Positions 1 to 5,556 of a DNA stretch of 5,556 nt are shown here, in pieces. The position numbers and the translations under genes were made by a program. The stretch comes from Gammaproteobacteria bacterium (GTDB taxonomy: Bacteria > Pseudomonadota > Gammaproteobacteria > HK1), in NCBI GenBank assembly GCA_013042035.1, contig JABDQX010000244.1, forward strand, positions 1-5,556, given 5' to 3'. Numbering within the stretch: the first letter of the stretch is position 1; each line of letters opens with the position of its first letter. Under the pieces are notes generated by a model. It was given only the letters and a program-made list of their open reading frames with translations. It did no database searches and was not told the origin of the DNA.

Positions 1-350
1 CCCTGGATGAGGCCATCGGGATGCACGAGAAGGCGGTAGCGATCTACGAGCGAATCGGCAATGAACCCAATGCCGCGCAGGTCTACGGCAATCTGGCCAT
101 CTGTTACAAGCAAAAGGGCGACGTGGCCCGGGCGCTGGAGTATTACCGCCAGTCCCTGGCGATTACCGAGCGCATCGGCGACCGGCACACCTCGGCCAAT
201 CAGTATTTCAACTTGGGTACGCTCTACCGGGACGAGATTGGCGACAAAACCGAGGCCCGCACGAACCTCGAGAAGGCCAAGGCGCTCTTCGAGCAGGTGG
301 GAGATGCACCGCATGCCCAGGATGCTGCCCAGGCGCTGAAAGAATTGTGA
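1..350 (+). CDS. Tetratricopeptide-repeat protein, C-terminal end only (5' end outside window)
   Basis: The reading frame is open from the left edge (first full codon at position 3) to a TGA at 348-350, so only about the last 115 residues are visible. An ATG at 21 lies in frame but falls inside a repeat, so it is not a convincing start. The visible protein consists of helical TPR units of the 40-residue, kinesin-light-chain-like type. The segment around 'YERIGN' (about nt 47-64) recurs as 'TERIGD' exactly 120 nt later, and each is followed by an A..Y.NL...Y...GD..A pattern. The last unit has one extra residue ('YRDEIGDKTEA'), and the protein ends 'AQALKEL'. TPR arrays are protein-protein interaction scaffolds. 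The effector or partner domain would lie upstream and cannot be seen, so no specific function is assigned. GC content is higher than in aroB downstream (37/60 in 1-60, 41/60 in 121-180). The gene could belong to the accessory block that includes the MNT/HEPN pair. Confidence 0.85.
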   Translation, partial: LDEAIGMHEKAVAIYERIGNEPNAAQVYGNLAICYKQKGDVARALEYYRQSLAITERIGDRHTSANQYFNLGTLYRDEIGDKTEARTNLEKAKALFEQVGDAPHAQDAAQALKEL

Positions 351-377
351 ATGACGAATGAGAAATTACGAGTTGGG
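350..377. repeat. Degenerate 7-bp tandem repeat in the spacer after the TPR gene
   Basis: Directly at the TPR stop codon the sequence falls into heptamers: AATGACG (350-356), AATGAGA (357-363), AATTACG (364-370), then a more divergent AGTTGGG (371-377). The first three share the form AAT.A.. and differ at one to three positions. Short heptamer tandem repeats in spacers are known from other bacteria, notably the STRR sequences of cyanobacteria; kinship with those is not claimed. No gene or hairpin explains this stretch. The rest of the spacer to 460 holds nothing recognisable except a weak ribosome-binding site before the next gene. Confidence 0.5.
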
Positions 378-460
378 GAACGCGACCCAATGAGCGAATC
401 CTTCCAAAGCGCAAGATTCGGAAAGACAGTAATGACCGACCGGATCGAGAGAACTTCCCT

Positions 461-811
461 ATGACAACTGCTGACTATGGAATCGACCCGGATACTGCCA
501 GAGCTGCGGCGATGTTCCTGACCCGGATCCGCCAGAAATACCCGGTCAGTGACGCCCTGTTATTCGGCAGCCGGGTGCGAGGCGATTTCCGGCCTGACAG
601 CGACGCGGATATTGCCGTTTTGCTGCGCGGCGAACCGGAGAGATTGCTTCCCACCAAATTGGCCATGGCGGATATTGCTTTTGATGTGTTGCTGGAAACG
701 GAAGTCCTCATTGATCCGCTACCGGTTTGGGAAGCGCAGTGGCAACATCCTGATAGCTATTCCAATCCATATCTGTTGGAAAATATCGCCAGGGAGGGGA
801 TGTGGTTATGA
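461..811 (+). CDS. MNT-type minimal nucleotidyltransferase (putative antitoxin of an MNT/HEPN pair)
   Basis: This 116-residue protein carries the nucleotidyltransferase signature GS-x10-DxD: G36-S37 in 'LFGSRVRGDF' and D48/D50 in 'SDADIAVLL'. These residues form the glycine-serine nucleotide loop and the two metal-binding aspartates of the DNA polymerase beta superfamily. D85 in 'VLIDP' is a candidate third acidic residue. The length matches stand-alone MNT proteins, which have the catalytic core without extra domains. In the studied MntA/HepT system the MNT partner transfers AMP to the HEPN toxin and silences it; a similar role here is inferred from family and pairing. ATG 461 is chosen because the frame upstream is open only back to a stop at 359-361 and offers no other ATG. 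A weak GAGAG at 447-451 lies 9 nt before it. The stop overlaps the next gene's ATG as ATGA (808-811), indicating translational coupling. It could instead modify another target. Confidence 0.88.
   Translation: MTTADYGIDPDTARAAAMFLTRIRQKYPVSDALLFGSRVRGDFRPDSDADIAVLLRGEPERLLPTKLAMADIAFDVLLETEVLIDPLPVWEAQWQHPDSYSNPYLLENIAREGMWL
791..799 (+). promoter_or_regulatory. Strong ribosome-binding site that decides the HEPN start
   Basis: The purine run AGGGAGGGG lies inside the 3' end of the MNT gene, 8 nt before ATG 808. It is only 2 nt from the in-frame GTG at 802, which is too close for initiation. This favours ATG 808 as the start of the HEPN gene. It is a much better Shine-Dalgarno match than the one before the MNT gene, so the second protein may be made at least as efficiently as the first. 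Confidence 0.65.
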
Positions 812-1191
812 ACGGCCGGGAGATGATGGGAAAGGCGATGCGCGCAGCCCAATCGGCGGAGTTGTTATTAGAGGCGGGAGATGTGGATGGGGCCTGTAAC
901 CGGGCCTATTACGCTATGTTCGATGCGGCGCGGGCAGCGTTGATGGCCGCCGATGTGCCGGCACGGACGCAAACTACCAGAACCCACGGTGGCCTGATTT
1001 CCGCTTTTGGCCTGCACTTGGTCAAACCGGGGAAAATCTCTTCGGAACTGGGACGTATCCTCAATAGGGCGCAAGAGTTCCGATTGGTGGCAGACTACAC
1101 GGGTGATTCCCTTGAAGAGGGCGATGCCGTGCAGATTGTCGAGGATGCGAAAAGGTTTGTTTTGGCGATGCAGGATCGGTTTAATCTATGA
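808..1191 (+). CDS. HEPN-domain protein, UPF0332/COG1895-like (putative toxin of the MNT/HEPN pair)
   Basis: Read from ATG 808 this is a 127-residue, mostly helical protein. A GTG at 802 would add two residues but sits against the ribosome-binding site. It shows the hallmarks of HEPN proteins of the UPF0332 type: 'NRAYYAMFDAAR' (about residues 31-42), then 'THGGLISAFGLHLVKPG' (about 59-75), 'ELGRILNRAQEFR' (about 80-92) and 'ADYTG' (about 95-99). HEPN toxins are metal-independent RNases that use an R-x4-6-H motif in a dimer. R53 and H60 are spaced as R-x6-H and could serve, but the RX4HXY form with its AMP-accepting tyrosine is not present. RNase activity is therefore inferred. The gene overlaps the MNT stop by 4 nt, the usual arrangement of a co-translated toxin-antitoxin pair. 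The next gene, aroB, begins 39 bp downstream on the same strand, so read-through from this module into aroB is possible. Confidence 0.87.
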   Translation: MNGREMMGKAMRAAQSAELLLEAGDVDGACNRAYYAMFDAARAALMAADVPARTQTTRTHGGLISAFGLHLVKPGKISSELGRILNRAQEFRLVADYTGDSLEEGDAVQIVEDAKRFVLAMQDRFNL

Positions 1192-1200
1192 AAATCCAGA

Positions 1201-1214
1201 GTGGATAGTGGATA
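1201..1214. repeat. Perfect 7-bp tandem duplication in the HEPN-aroB spacer
   Basis: GTGGATA occurs twice in direct succession (1201-1207 and 1208-1214), starting 10 nt after the HEPN stop. The unit length equals that of the heptamers after the TPR gene, but the sequence differs. The remainder of the 39-bp spacer has no good Shine-Dalgarno sequence (only GAG at 1217-1219, 11 nt before ATG 1231). It also holds a TATAAA at 1223-1228 that lacks a matching -35 box. Confidence 0.5.
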
Positions 1215-1230
1215 TCGAGTACTATAAATC

Positions 1231-2334
1231 ATGCAATTGACGATGACAGTAAATCTGGGGGAGCGCAGTTACCCCATCCATATCGGTAGAGGACTTTTCG
1301 ATAAACCGGAACTGCTGGCGGATTTGTTGACAAAGGGAATTCCCGGTTCCGATATCATGATCGTGACCAATGAAACGATCGCGCCGCTATACCTCGAAAA
1401 AATCCAAGCTGCTCTTCAGAATCATCGTCGTGCCGACTATCGTATCGAGACCGTCGTATTACCGGATGGCGAGAAATATAAAAATCTTGAAACACTGAAT
1501 CCGTTGTTCGACGCGCTGCTAAATCGACGGTATGCCCGTGACTGTACCCTCGTCGCGCTGGGCGGCGGCGTCATCGGTGACATGACGGGTTTTGCTGCGG
1601 CATGTTATCAGCGTGGCGTTGCATTTGTTCAAGTGCCGACCACATTGCTGGCCCAGGTGGATTCGTCGGTGGGGGGTAAAACCGGGGTCAATCATCCTCT
1701 TGGTAAAAATATGATCGGTGCCTTTCATCAACCAATCAGCGTGCTTGTGGATACGGATACCCTGGCGACGCTCGATGACCGGCAGTTATGCGCCGGATTG
1801 GCGGAGGTGATCAAATACGGACTGATTCGAGATCTCGATTTTTTTACATGGCTCGATGATCATATCGAGGATCTGCTTGCGCGCGAACCCGATGCGTTGC
1901 GTTATGCGATCCACCGCTCCTGTGAAAACAAGGCGAGCGTGGTGAGTGCGGACGAACGGGAAGCGGGTATGCGCGCCTTGCTCAATTTTGGGCATACCTT
2001 TGGACATGCCATCGAGGCGGGACTTGGCTATAAAATCTGGTTGCATGGCGAGGCGGTGGCTGTCGGCATGGTGTTGGCCGCTCGGTTATCGGTGCGTCTC
2101 GGGTGGTTGGAAGCGGCCGATGCACTTAGAATAGAAGATGTTATCCGCAGGGCGCATTTGCCGGTTCGCGCGCCGCAAGATCTCACGCCAGATCGTATGC
2201 GGGAACTGATGTCCGTGGATAAAAAAGTTCTTGGTGGGAGAATGCGCCTTGTGTTATTGAGGGGCATCGGAGATGCGGTCGTTACCGATGCATTCGATCC
2301 TGATGCGCTGGATGCGGTACTGGAAACAGGCTAA
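1231..2334 (+). CDS. aroB: 3-dehydroquinate synthase
   Basis: AroB converts DAHP (3-deoxy-D-arabino-heptulosonate 7-phosphate) to 3-dehydroquinate, the second step of the shikimate pathway to chorismate, in the cytoplasm with NAD and a divalent metal. The 367-residue product (E. coli 362) aligns along its whole length: N-terminal 'LGERSYPI', 'LPDGEKYK' (about 77-84), the NAD-binding glycine turn 'GGGVIGD' (111-117), 'PTTLLAQVDSSVGGKTGVN' (136-154) and 'HPLGKNMIGAF' (155-165). The three metal ligands are present at family spacing: E192 in 'AEVIK', H255 in 'NFGHTFGHA' and H272 in 'LHGEA'. ATG 1231 gives the N-terminal length closest to E. coli AroB. ATG 1243 ('MTVNLG') is an alternative, and neither has a strong ribosome-binding site. 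In many gammaproteobacteria aroK lies directly upstream; here that place is taken by the MNT/HEPN pair. No terminator is apparent after the TAA. Confidence 0.98.
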   Translation: MQLTMTVNLGERSYPIHIGRGLFDKPELLADLLTKGIPGSDIMIVTNETIAPLYLEKIQAALQNHRRADYRIETVVLPDGEKYKNLETLNPLFDALLNRRYARDCTLVALGGGVIGDMTGFAAACYQRGVAFVQVPTTLLAQVDSSVGGKTGVNHPLGKNMIGAFHQPISVLVDTDTLATLDDRQLCAGLAEVIKYGLIRDLDFFTWLDDHIEDLLAREPDALRYAIHRSCENKASVVSADEREAGMRALLNFGHTFGHAIEAGLGYKIWLHGEAVAVGMVLAARLSVRLGWLEAADALRIEDVIRRAHLPVRAPQDLTPDRMRELMSVDKKVLGGRMRLVLLRGIGDAVVTDAFDPDALDAVLETG

Positions 2335-2514
2335 TACCCAAAACTATGAGCTGTATGCAAAACTCATCTTGCACTTCCTAACTGTGTTAAAAATGTACTC
2401 GAAATGTTCGTTTGCTTCCGTGTTGGCGCCGCTTTCGTGTCCATTTTTCCTTGTTATGAAGCACAATCCATGTTTTGCATTGACTTCCTATGAGTTATTC
2501 CGTGCGAGGCACTT
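2335..2514. other. aroB-damX spacer, no clear regulatory element
   Basis: This 180-bp spacer contains no convincing gene. I find no GC stem followed by a T run that would act as a terminator, and no -35/-10 pair with proper spacing. TTGACT at 2480-2485 has no -10 at 16-18 bp. Small repeats are visible: ATGCAAAAC (2355-2363) is the exact reverse complement of GTTTTGCAT (2472-2480), and ACTTCCTA occurs at 2373-2380 and 2483-2490. They are too short and too far apart for a confident role. An internal promoter for damX-hemE may still lie here, since a gap of this size is unusual within a tight operon. Confidence 0.35.
2506..2509 (+). promoter_or_regulatory. Ribosome-binding site supporting a GTG start for damX
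   Basis: GAGG lies 5 nt before the GTG at 2515. The frame is closed just upstream by a TGA at 2491-2493 and has no ATG between there and 2515, so this site supports GTG 2515 as the start. A second in-frame GTG at 2542 is the only near alternative. Confidence 0.5.
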
Positions 2515-4440
2515 GTGATAAAAAAACTTTTTCGGCGGCATGTGAGCACCCCCGATTCGACTTCTTCCACCGCTTCCCTGGAAAGCGTACCGGATAACTT
2601 CTTTTTCGCAACCCCGGTGCTGACACAACGATTGGATCTGTTACGCCATCTGATTCAGTCGAGTGGTTTTTTCCTGATTCTGGTGGGTGAGCAAGGGGCA
2701 GGAAAAAGCACACTGTTAAAACAATTGGTTACATTGGCCGATCCACGCTGGGAGGTCTGTTCGGTTCCGACGGTTGCGCTTTGTGTCGAAGAGCCGGTGC
2801 AGCCGGGTGTCGGATTGTTGGAACGGTTGCTGACAGAATATAACCTGACGCTCTCCACTCGGGACGCGGACGCCATGAAAAGTGCCTTATTCGATCATAT
2901 CGGGGCACTCCACAATAGCGGTGGGATTCCGCTCATTATCGTGGATGGTAACGAGCCTTTCTCCCTGGAAGATTTACAGCTCCTTGCGGAATTGTCGTCC
3001 GTCGATGGGGATATCAATGCACGGATCGTTTTAATCTGTAAACCGGAAAGTGTACGGCGCATTCGTGAATTGATGTCGGCCTCCGACAATGAAATCACCC
3101 ACACAATGGATGTCCCACCCTTTACGGAAGAGCAGGCGGGGGATTACATTCATCTGCGTTGGAATCAAACCAATCTGGTAGGAGACAATCCCTTTACGGA
3201 TGGTGTGATTCGATCGATTTACCATGCATCCAAGGGGTTGCCCGCCAACGTTAATCGACTTGCCGAGCAATTTTTGCAAAATCGCGAGCCCAACCGTCGA
3301 CCAATGTCACATCGAAAGGTTCGCGCGGGGGGACGGGGGCGACAAACGGTAGGCAATTTAGTGCTCGATACCCTTGCACAACGGAGAAAATCGCTAGCGC
3401 TTATAGGGGGACTGCTAATAATTGCCATCCCTTTATTGATTATCATCAACCACGAACCTGGGAAGAAAACGGAAATGGTAACCTTGCCGATGCCAATTCC
3501 TTCCCTGAACACGCAGCAGACCAATACATTGAATCCTGATATCGGGTTGGGTGATATAGCGCTTGGACAGACATCGCCGTCTTCCCTGGAGATAATGTCC
3601 AATCAAGGAACTGCTCTACAAAAGGCTGCCACGCCGGTTGAAGAATTCAAATCCGCCATAGCACCCTGGCCGCCAACGGCCACCGACTCGGAAGACATCG
3701 CTGTTTCGGGAGACATCACGGCAACAAACTTGCCGGAACCGGATAATGGTATGTTGTCGGACGGCGCCCCGAACGAGACTTCGGGCGAAGTTCCGAGCGA
3801 GGCTTCCAACAGGGCCTTGGCCGATGCATCGAAGGCCATTGGCGAGAAGCGGCTTCCCACGGATGCACCGAACCGTCATGTGCCGGATCCTACGGTAGAA
3901 CCGGTTACCGCGGAGCCGATTGTTACAGCGCCGATAGCCGCGCCTACCATAAGTCCTCCACCCATGACGGCATCCCGTGATCTCGATTCTCACCGTAAGG
4001 GCACGGACGAAAAGGTATTATCGACATCCGTGAAAGATAAGGCGAAGCCAGCACCCGGGTCAGTCAAGGTCAAGCCACCCTCAAGCGCGCCGTCGCGACA
4101 AAAACCAAAATCAGCACGCATCCCCGAGCGTCTCCCGAAACAGACTGCCGTGCATACCGCGGCGTGGCTGCGTCGACAAAATCCTGATGACTTCACTATT
4201 CAGTTGGTTGGACTGTCCGCGAAGGAAAGAATGACGGCTTTTATCCGGGAGCATCGGCTGGATTCACGGGCGGCCTGGTTCAAAACCAGCAATAAAGGCA
4301 AGGACTGGTTTGTTATCGTGTATGGTGTCTACCCGACACGTAAAGCAGCAAGCAAGGGAATCCAAGCGCTACCCTCGGCGCTACGGGAAGGCAAACCCTG
4401 GCCAATCAGTATTGACGACATCTTGAAAAAAGCCCAATGA
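2515..4440 (+). CDS. damX: DamX-type cell-division protein: AAA ATPase, membrane span, periplasmic SPOR domain
   Basis: The 641-residue product has the DamX architecture. Residues 1-290 are a cytoplasmic ExeA-like P-loop domain with Walker A 'GEQGAGKST' (58-66), a Walker B strand 'PLIIVD' ending at D144, and 'GLPANVNRLAEQFL' (241-254), typical of the AAA lid. Residues 293-312 ('SLALIGGLLIIAIPLLIIIN') form the single membrane span, with basic residues before it, so the C-terminus is periplasmic. Residues 313 to about 555 are a low-complexity linker rich in Pro, Ala, Ser and Thr. Residues about 558-638 form a SPOR domain containing 'DFTIQLVGL', 'KDWFVIVYGVYPTRKAA' and 'GKPWPISI'. SPOR domains bind glycan strands stripped of stem peptides at division sites, which brings DamX to the septum. 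E. coli DamX has about 430 residues, so the extra length here is mostly linker. Translation starts at GTG 2515 and the stop overlaps the hemE ATG. The AAA-membrane-SPOR order makes the assignment firm; the exact role in this organism is inferred. Confidence 0.9.
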   Translation: MIKKLFRRHVSTPDSTSSTASLESVPDNFFFATPVLTQRLDLLRHLIQSSGFFLILVGEQGAGKSTLLKQLVTLADPRWEVCSVPTVALCVEEPVQPGVGLLERLLTEYNLTLSTRDADAMKSALFDHIGALHNSGGIPLIIVDGNEPFSLEDLQLLAELSSVDGDINARIVLICKPESVRRIRELMSASDNEITHTMDVPPFTEEQAGDYIHLRWNQTNLVGDNPFTDGVIRSIYHASKGLPANVNRLAEQFLQNREPNRRPMSHRKVRAGGRGRQTVGNLVLDTLAQRRKSLALIGGLLIIAIPLLIIINHEPGKKTEMVTLPMPIPSLNTQQTNTLNPDIGLGDIALGQTSPSSLEIMSNQGTALQKAATPVEEFKSAIAPWPPTATDSEDIAVSGDITATNLPEPDNGMLSDGAPNETSGEVPSEASNRALADASKAIGEKRLPTDAPNRHVPDPTVEPVTAEPIVTAPIAAPTISPPPMTASRDLDSHRKGTDEKVLSTSVKDKAKPAPGSVKVKPPSSAPSRQKPKSARIPERLPKQTAVHTAAWLRRQNPDDFTIQLVGLSAKERMTAFIREHRLDSRAAWFKTSNKGKDWFVIVYGVYPTRKAASKGIQALPSALREGKPWPISIDDILKKAQ

Positions 4441-5522
4441 TTCCTATCCTGAAAAATGACCGTCTGCTGCGCGCGCTGGCTCGCCGGCCGGTAGACGCGA
4501 CCCCGGTGTGGTTAATGCGTCAGGCAGGCCGTTACCTCCCTGAATATCGGCAGATACGGGCGCGCGCGGGTAGCTTCCTGCGCCTTTGTGAGAATCCCGA
4601 GCTCGCTTGCGAGGTTACTCTCCAGCCCATCGACCGATTTGCCCTGGACGCGGCAATCCTGTTTTCCGATATCCTCACCATCCCCGGTGCCATGGGTCTT
4701 GGTCTGACATTCGCCGAAGGAGAAGGCCCACGCTTCGCGCATCCGATACGAAGCGCCGATGATGTCAATCGGTTGGGCGTTCCCGATCCGGAAAGCGATC
4801 TTGGCTACGTCATGGATGCCATTCGCCTGATCCGGCACGAATTGGATGCTCGCGTGCCGCTCATCGGTTTTGCCGGCAGTCCATGGACGCTGGCAACCTA
4901 TATGGTGGAAGGGGGGAGTTCTACGGATTTCCGCCATATCAAGGCCATGATGTTTCAGGAACCCGATCTGACACACCGTCTGCTGACAATCCTCACCGAC
5001 GCCGTGATCGGCTATTTGCGCGCCCAGATCCATGCCGGTGCTCAGGTGGTTATGGTGTTCGATACCTGGGGCGGTGTCCTATCGACACCGGATTACCGAG
5101 CGTTTTCGCTGGCCTATCTGCATCGGATTGTTGCCGGTATACGGGGAGTGCCCATCATCTTGTTTACCAAGGGCGGTGGCGCCTGGCTCGAAGAAATGGC
5201 CGACACCGATTGTGACGCCATCGGGATCGATTGGACCACGGATATGGGGAAAGCGCGAAAGCGGGTCGGTAAAAAGGTTGTCCTACAGGGAAACGTGGAC
5301 CCTTGTATCCTGTATGCGCGGCCAGAGCGCATTCGCCAGGAAGTGGCCAGGGTACTCGGGGAGTTTGGCCGCGGCACCGGGCATATCTTCAACCTCGGGC
5401 ATGGCATTCAGCCCCATGTGGATCCCGAGCGGGTCGGTGTATTGGTCGATGCCGTGCATGAGCTGAGCATCCCCTACCATGGTTCATCCGGTTCGGCGCA
5501 TGGTACGGCATCTCGGACGTGA
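4437..5522 (+). CDS. hemE: Uroporphyrinogen decarboxylase
   Basis: HemE removes the four acetate carboxyls of uroporphyrinogen III to give coproporphyrinogen III, a cofactor-free cytoplasmic step at the branch toward haem. The 361-residue product (E. coli 354) is similar to E. coli HemE throughout. Signature one 'PVWLMRQAGR' is at 23-32, with substrate-binding R28 and R32. Signature two 'GFAGSPWTLATYMVEG' is at 144-159. Expected active-site residues are present: D78 in 'FSDIL', Y155, S216 in 'VLSTPDY' and H322 in 'NLGHGI'. Compared with E. coli, a loop before 'LFTKGGG' (243-249) is a few residues shorter and the C-terminus carries a tail of about 13 residues after 'IPYH', rich in Ser, Gly and Ala. 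The ATG lies within the damX stop (ATGA, 4437-4440) without a strong Shine-Dalgarno sequence, which points to translational coupling with damX. Confidence 0.98.
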   Translation: MIPILKNDRLLRALARRPVDATPVWLMRQAGRYLPEYRQIRARAGSFLRLCENPELACEVTLQPIDRFALDAAILFSDILTIPGAMGLGLTFAEGEGPRFAHPIRSADDVNRLGVPDPESDLGYVMDAIRLIRHELDARVPLIGFAGSPWTLATYMVEGGSSTDFRHIKAMMFQEPDLTHRLLTILTDAVIGYLRAQIHAGAQVVMVFDTWGGVLSTPDYRAFSLAYLHRIVAGIRGVPIILFTKGGGAWLEEMADTDCDAIGIDWTTDMGKARKRVGKKVVLQGNVDPCILYARPERIRQEVARVLGEFGRGTGHIFNLGHGIQPHVDPERVGVLVDAVHELSIPYHGSSGSAHGTASRT

Positions 5523-5523
5523 G

Positions 5524-5556
5524 CCGGTTTAGGATGATGCGTGCCCCATAAGCCGG
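5524..5556. terminator. Possible hairpin after hemE, cut by the window edge
   Basis: CCGGTTTA (5524-5531) can pair with TAAGCCGG (5549-5556) over 8 bp including one G-T wobble, with a 17-nt loop. It begins 2 nt after the hemE stop. Whether a T run follows cannot be seen, so an intrinsic terminator is only a guess. The large loop also argues for caution. Confidence 0.2.

Noticed and set aside
1223..1228. TATAAA just before aroB as a -10 promoter box
   Set aside because: It is 2 bp from the aroB ATG and the sequence 17 bp upstream (AGTGGA) does not resemble a -35 box. It would work only with the alternative ATG 1243 as a nearly leaderless start.
425..1252. GACAGTAA at 425-432 and 1245-1252 as a target-site duplication flanking the MNT/HEPN block
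   Set aside because: The right copy lies inside aroB coding sequence after the chosen start, and an 8-bp match between flanks of this size is not rare by chance. No terminal inverted repeats or transposase accompany it.
2355..2480. 9-bp inverted repeat ATGCAAAAC/GTTTTGCAT as a hairpin or operator
   Set aside because: The arms are 108 bp apart and do not extend beyond 9 bp, so a stable structure or a single operator is unlikely.
2480..2508. TTGACT as the -35 box of a damX promoter
   Set aside because: No TATAAT-like sequence lies 16-18 bp downstream; the nearest AT-rich hexamers are at the wrong spacing.
2273..2518. An 81-codon + strand reading frame covering the aroB 3' end and the aroB-damX spacer
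   Set aside because: It starts inside aroB in another frame, has no ribosome-binding site or recognisable domain, and its residues after aroB look like chance translation of a spacer.
3219..3993. Long - strand open frames (127, 125 and 85 codons) opposite damX
   Set aside because: They overlap each other and the well-supported damX gene. Their arginine- and cysteine-rich products look like antisense shadows and carry no domain.
4512..5033. A 173-codon - strand open frame opposite hemE
   Set aside because: It lies wholly antisense to a highly conserved enzyme and its translation shows no family features.

Overview
The window looks like a chromosomal segment of a gammaproteobacterium. It carries aroB, a damX-type gene and hemE in a row on the + strand. 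AroB and HemE closely resemble their gammaproteobacterial counterparts along their whole length. DamX (AAA ATPase, one membrane span, periplasmic SPOR domain) is a cell-division protein characteristic of that class. A genus cannot be read from the sequence.

Layout, all on the + strand. Positions 1-350 are the 3' end of a tetratricopeptide-repeat gene that runs in from the left. Positions 351-460 are a short spacer that opens with degenerate 7-bp tandem repeats. Positions 461-811 and 808-1191 encode a two-gene module whose frames overlap by 4 nt: a minimal nucleotidyltransferase (MNT) and a HEPN-domain protein. This is the classic MNT/HEPN toxin-antitoxin arrangement. A 39-bp spacer with a second, unrelated 7-bp tandem repeat leads to aroB (1231-2334, 3-dehydroquinate synthase). 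A 180-bp spacer without a recognisable terminator or promoter separates aroB from damX (2515-4440). The damX stop overlaps the hemE start (4437-5522, uroporphyrinogen decarboxylase) by 4 nt. The last 34 bases hold no gene start that I can support.

The right two thirds is core metabolism and division: chorismate pathway, septal SPOR protein, haem pathway. The left third is accessory: a TPR protein and a toxin-antitoxin pair, placed where many gammaproteobacteria carry aroK directly before aroB. The TPR tail is visibly more GC-rich than aroB in the lines I counted (37/60 and 41/60 against 26/60 and 29/60). The likeliest reading is an accessory insertion into, or rearrangement of, an aroK-aroB-damX-hemE cluster, with short heptamer repeats marking the spacers on both sides of the toxin-antitoxin pair. 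I found no RNA gene, CRISPR array or transposase. No clearly undescribed system is evident. The most worthwhile items are the MNT/HEPN module, its position, and the heptamer-repeat spacers.
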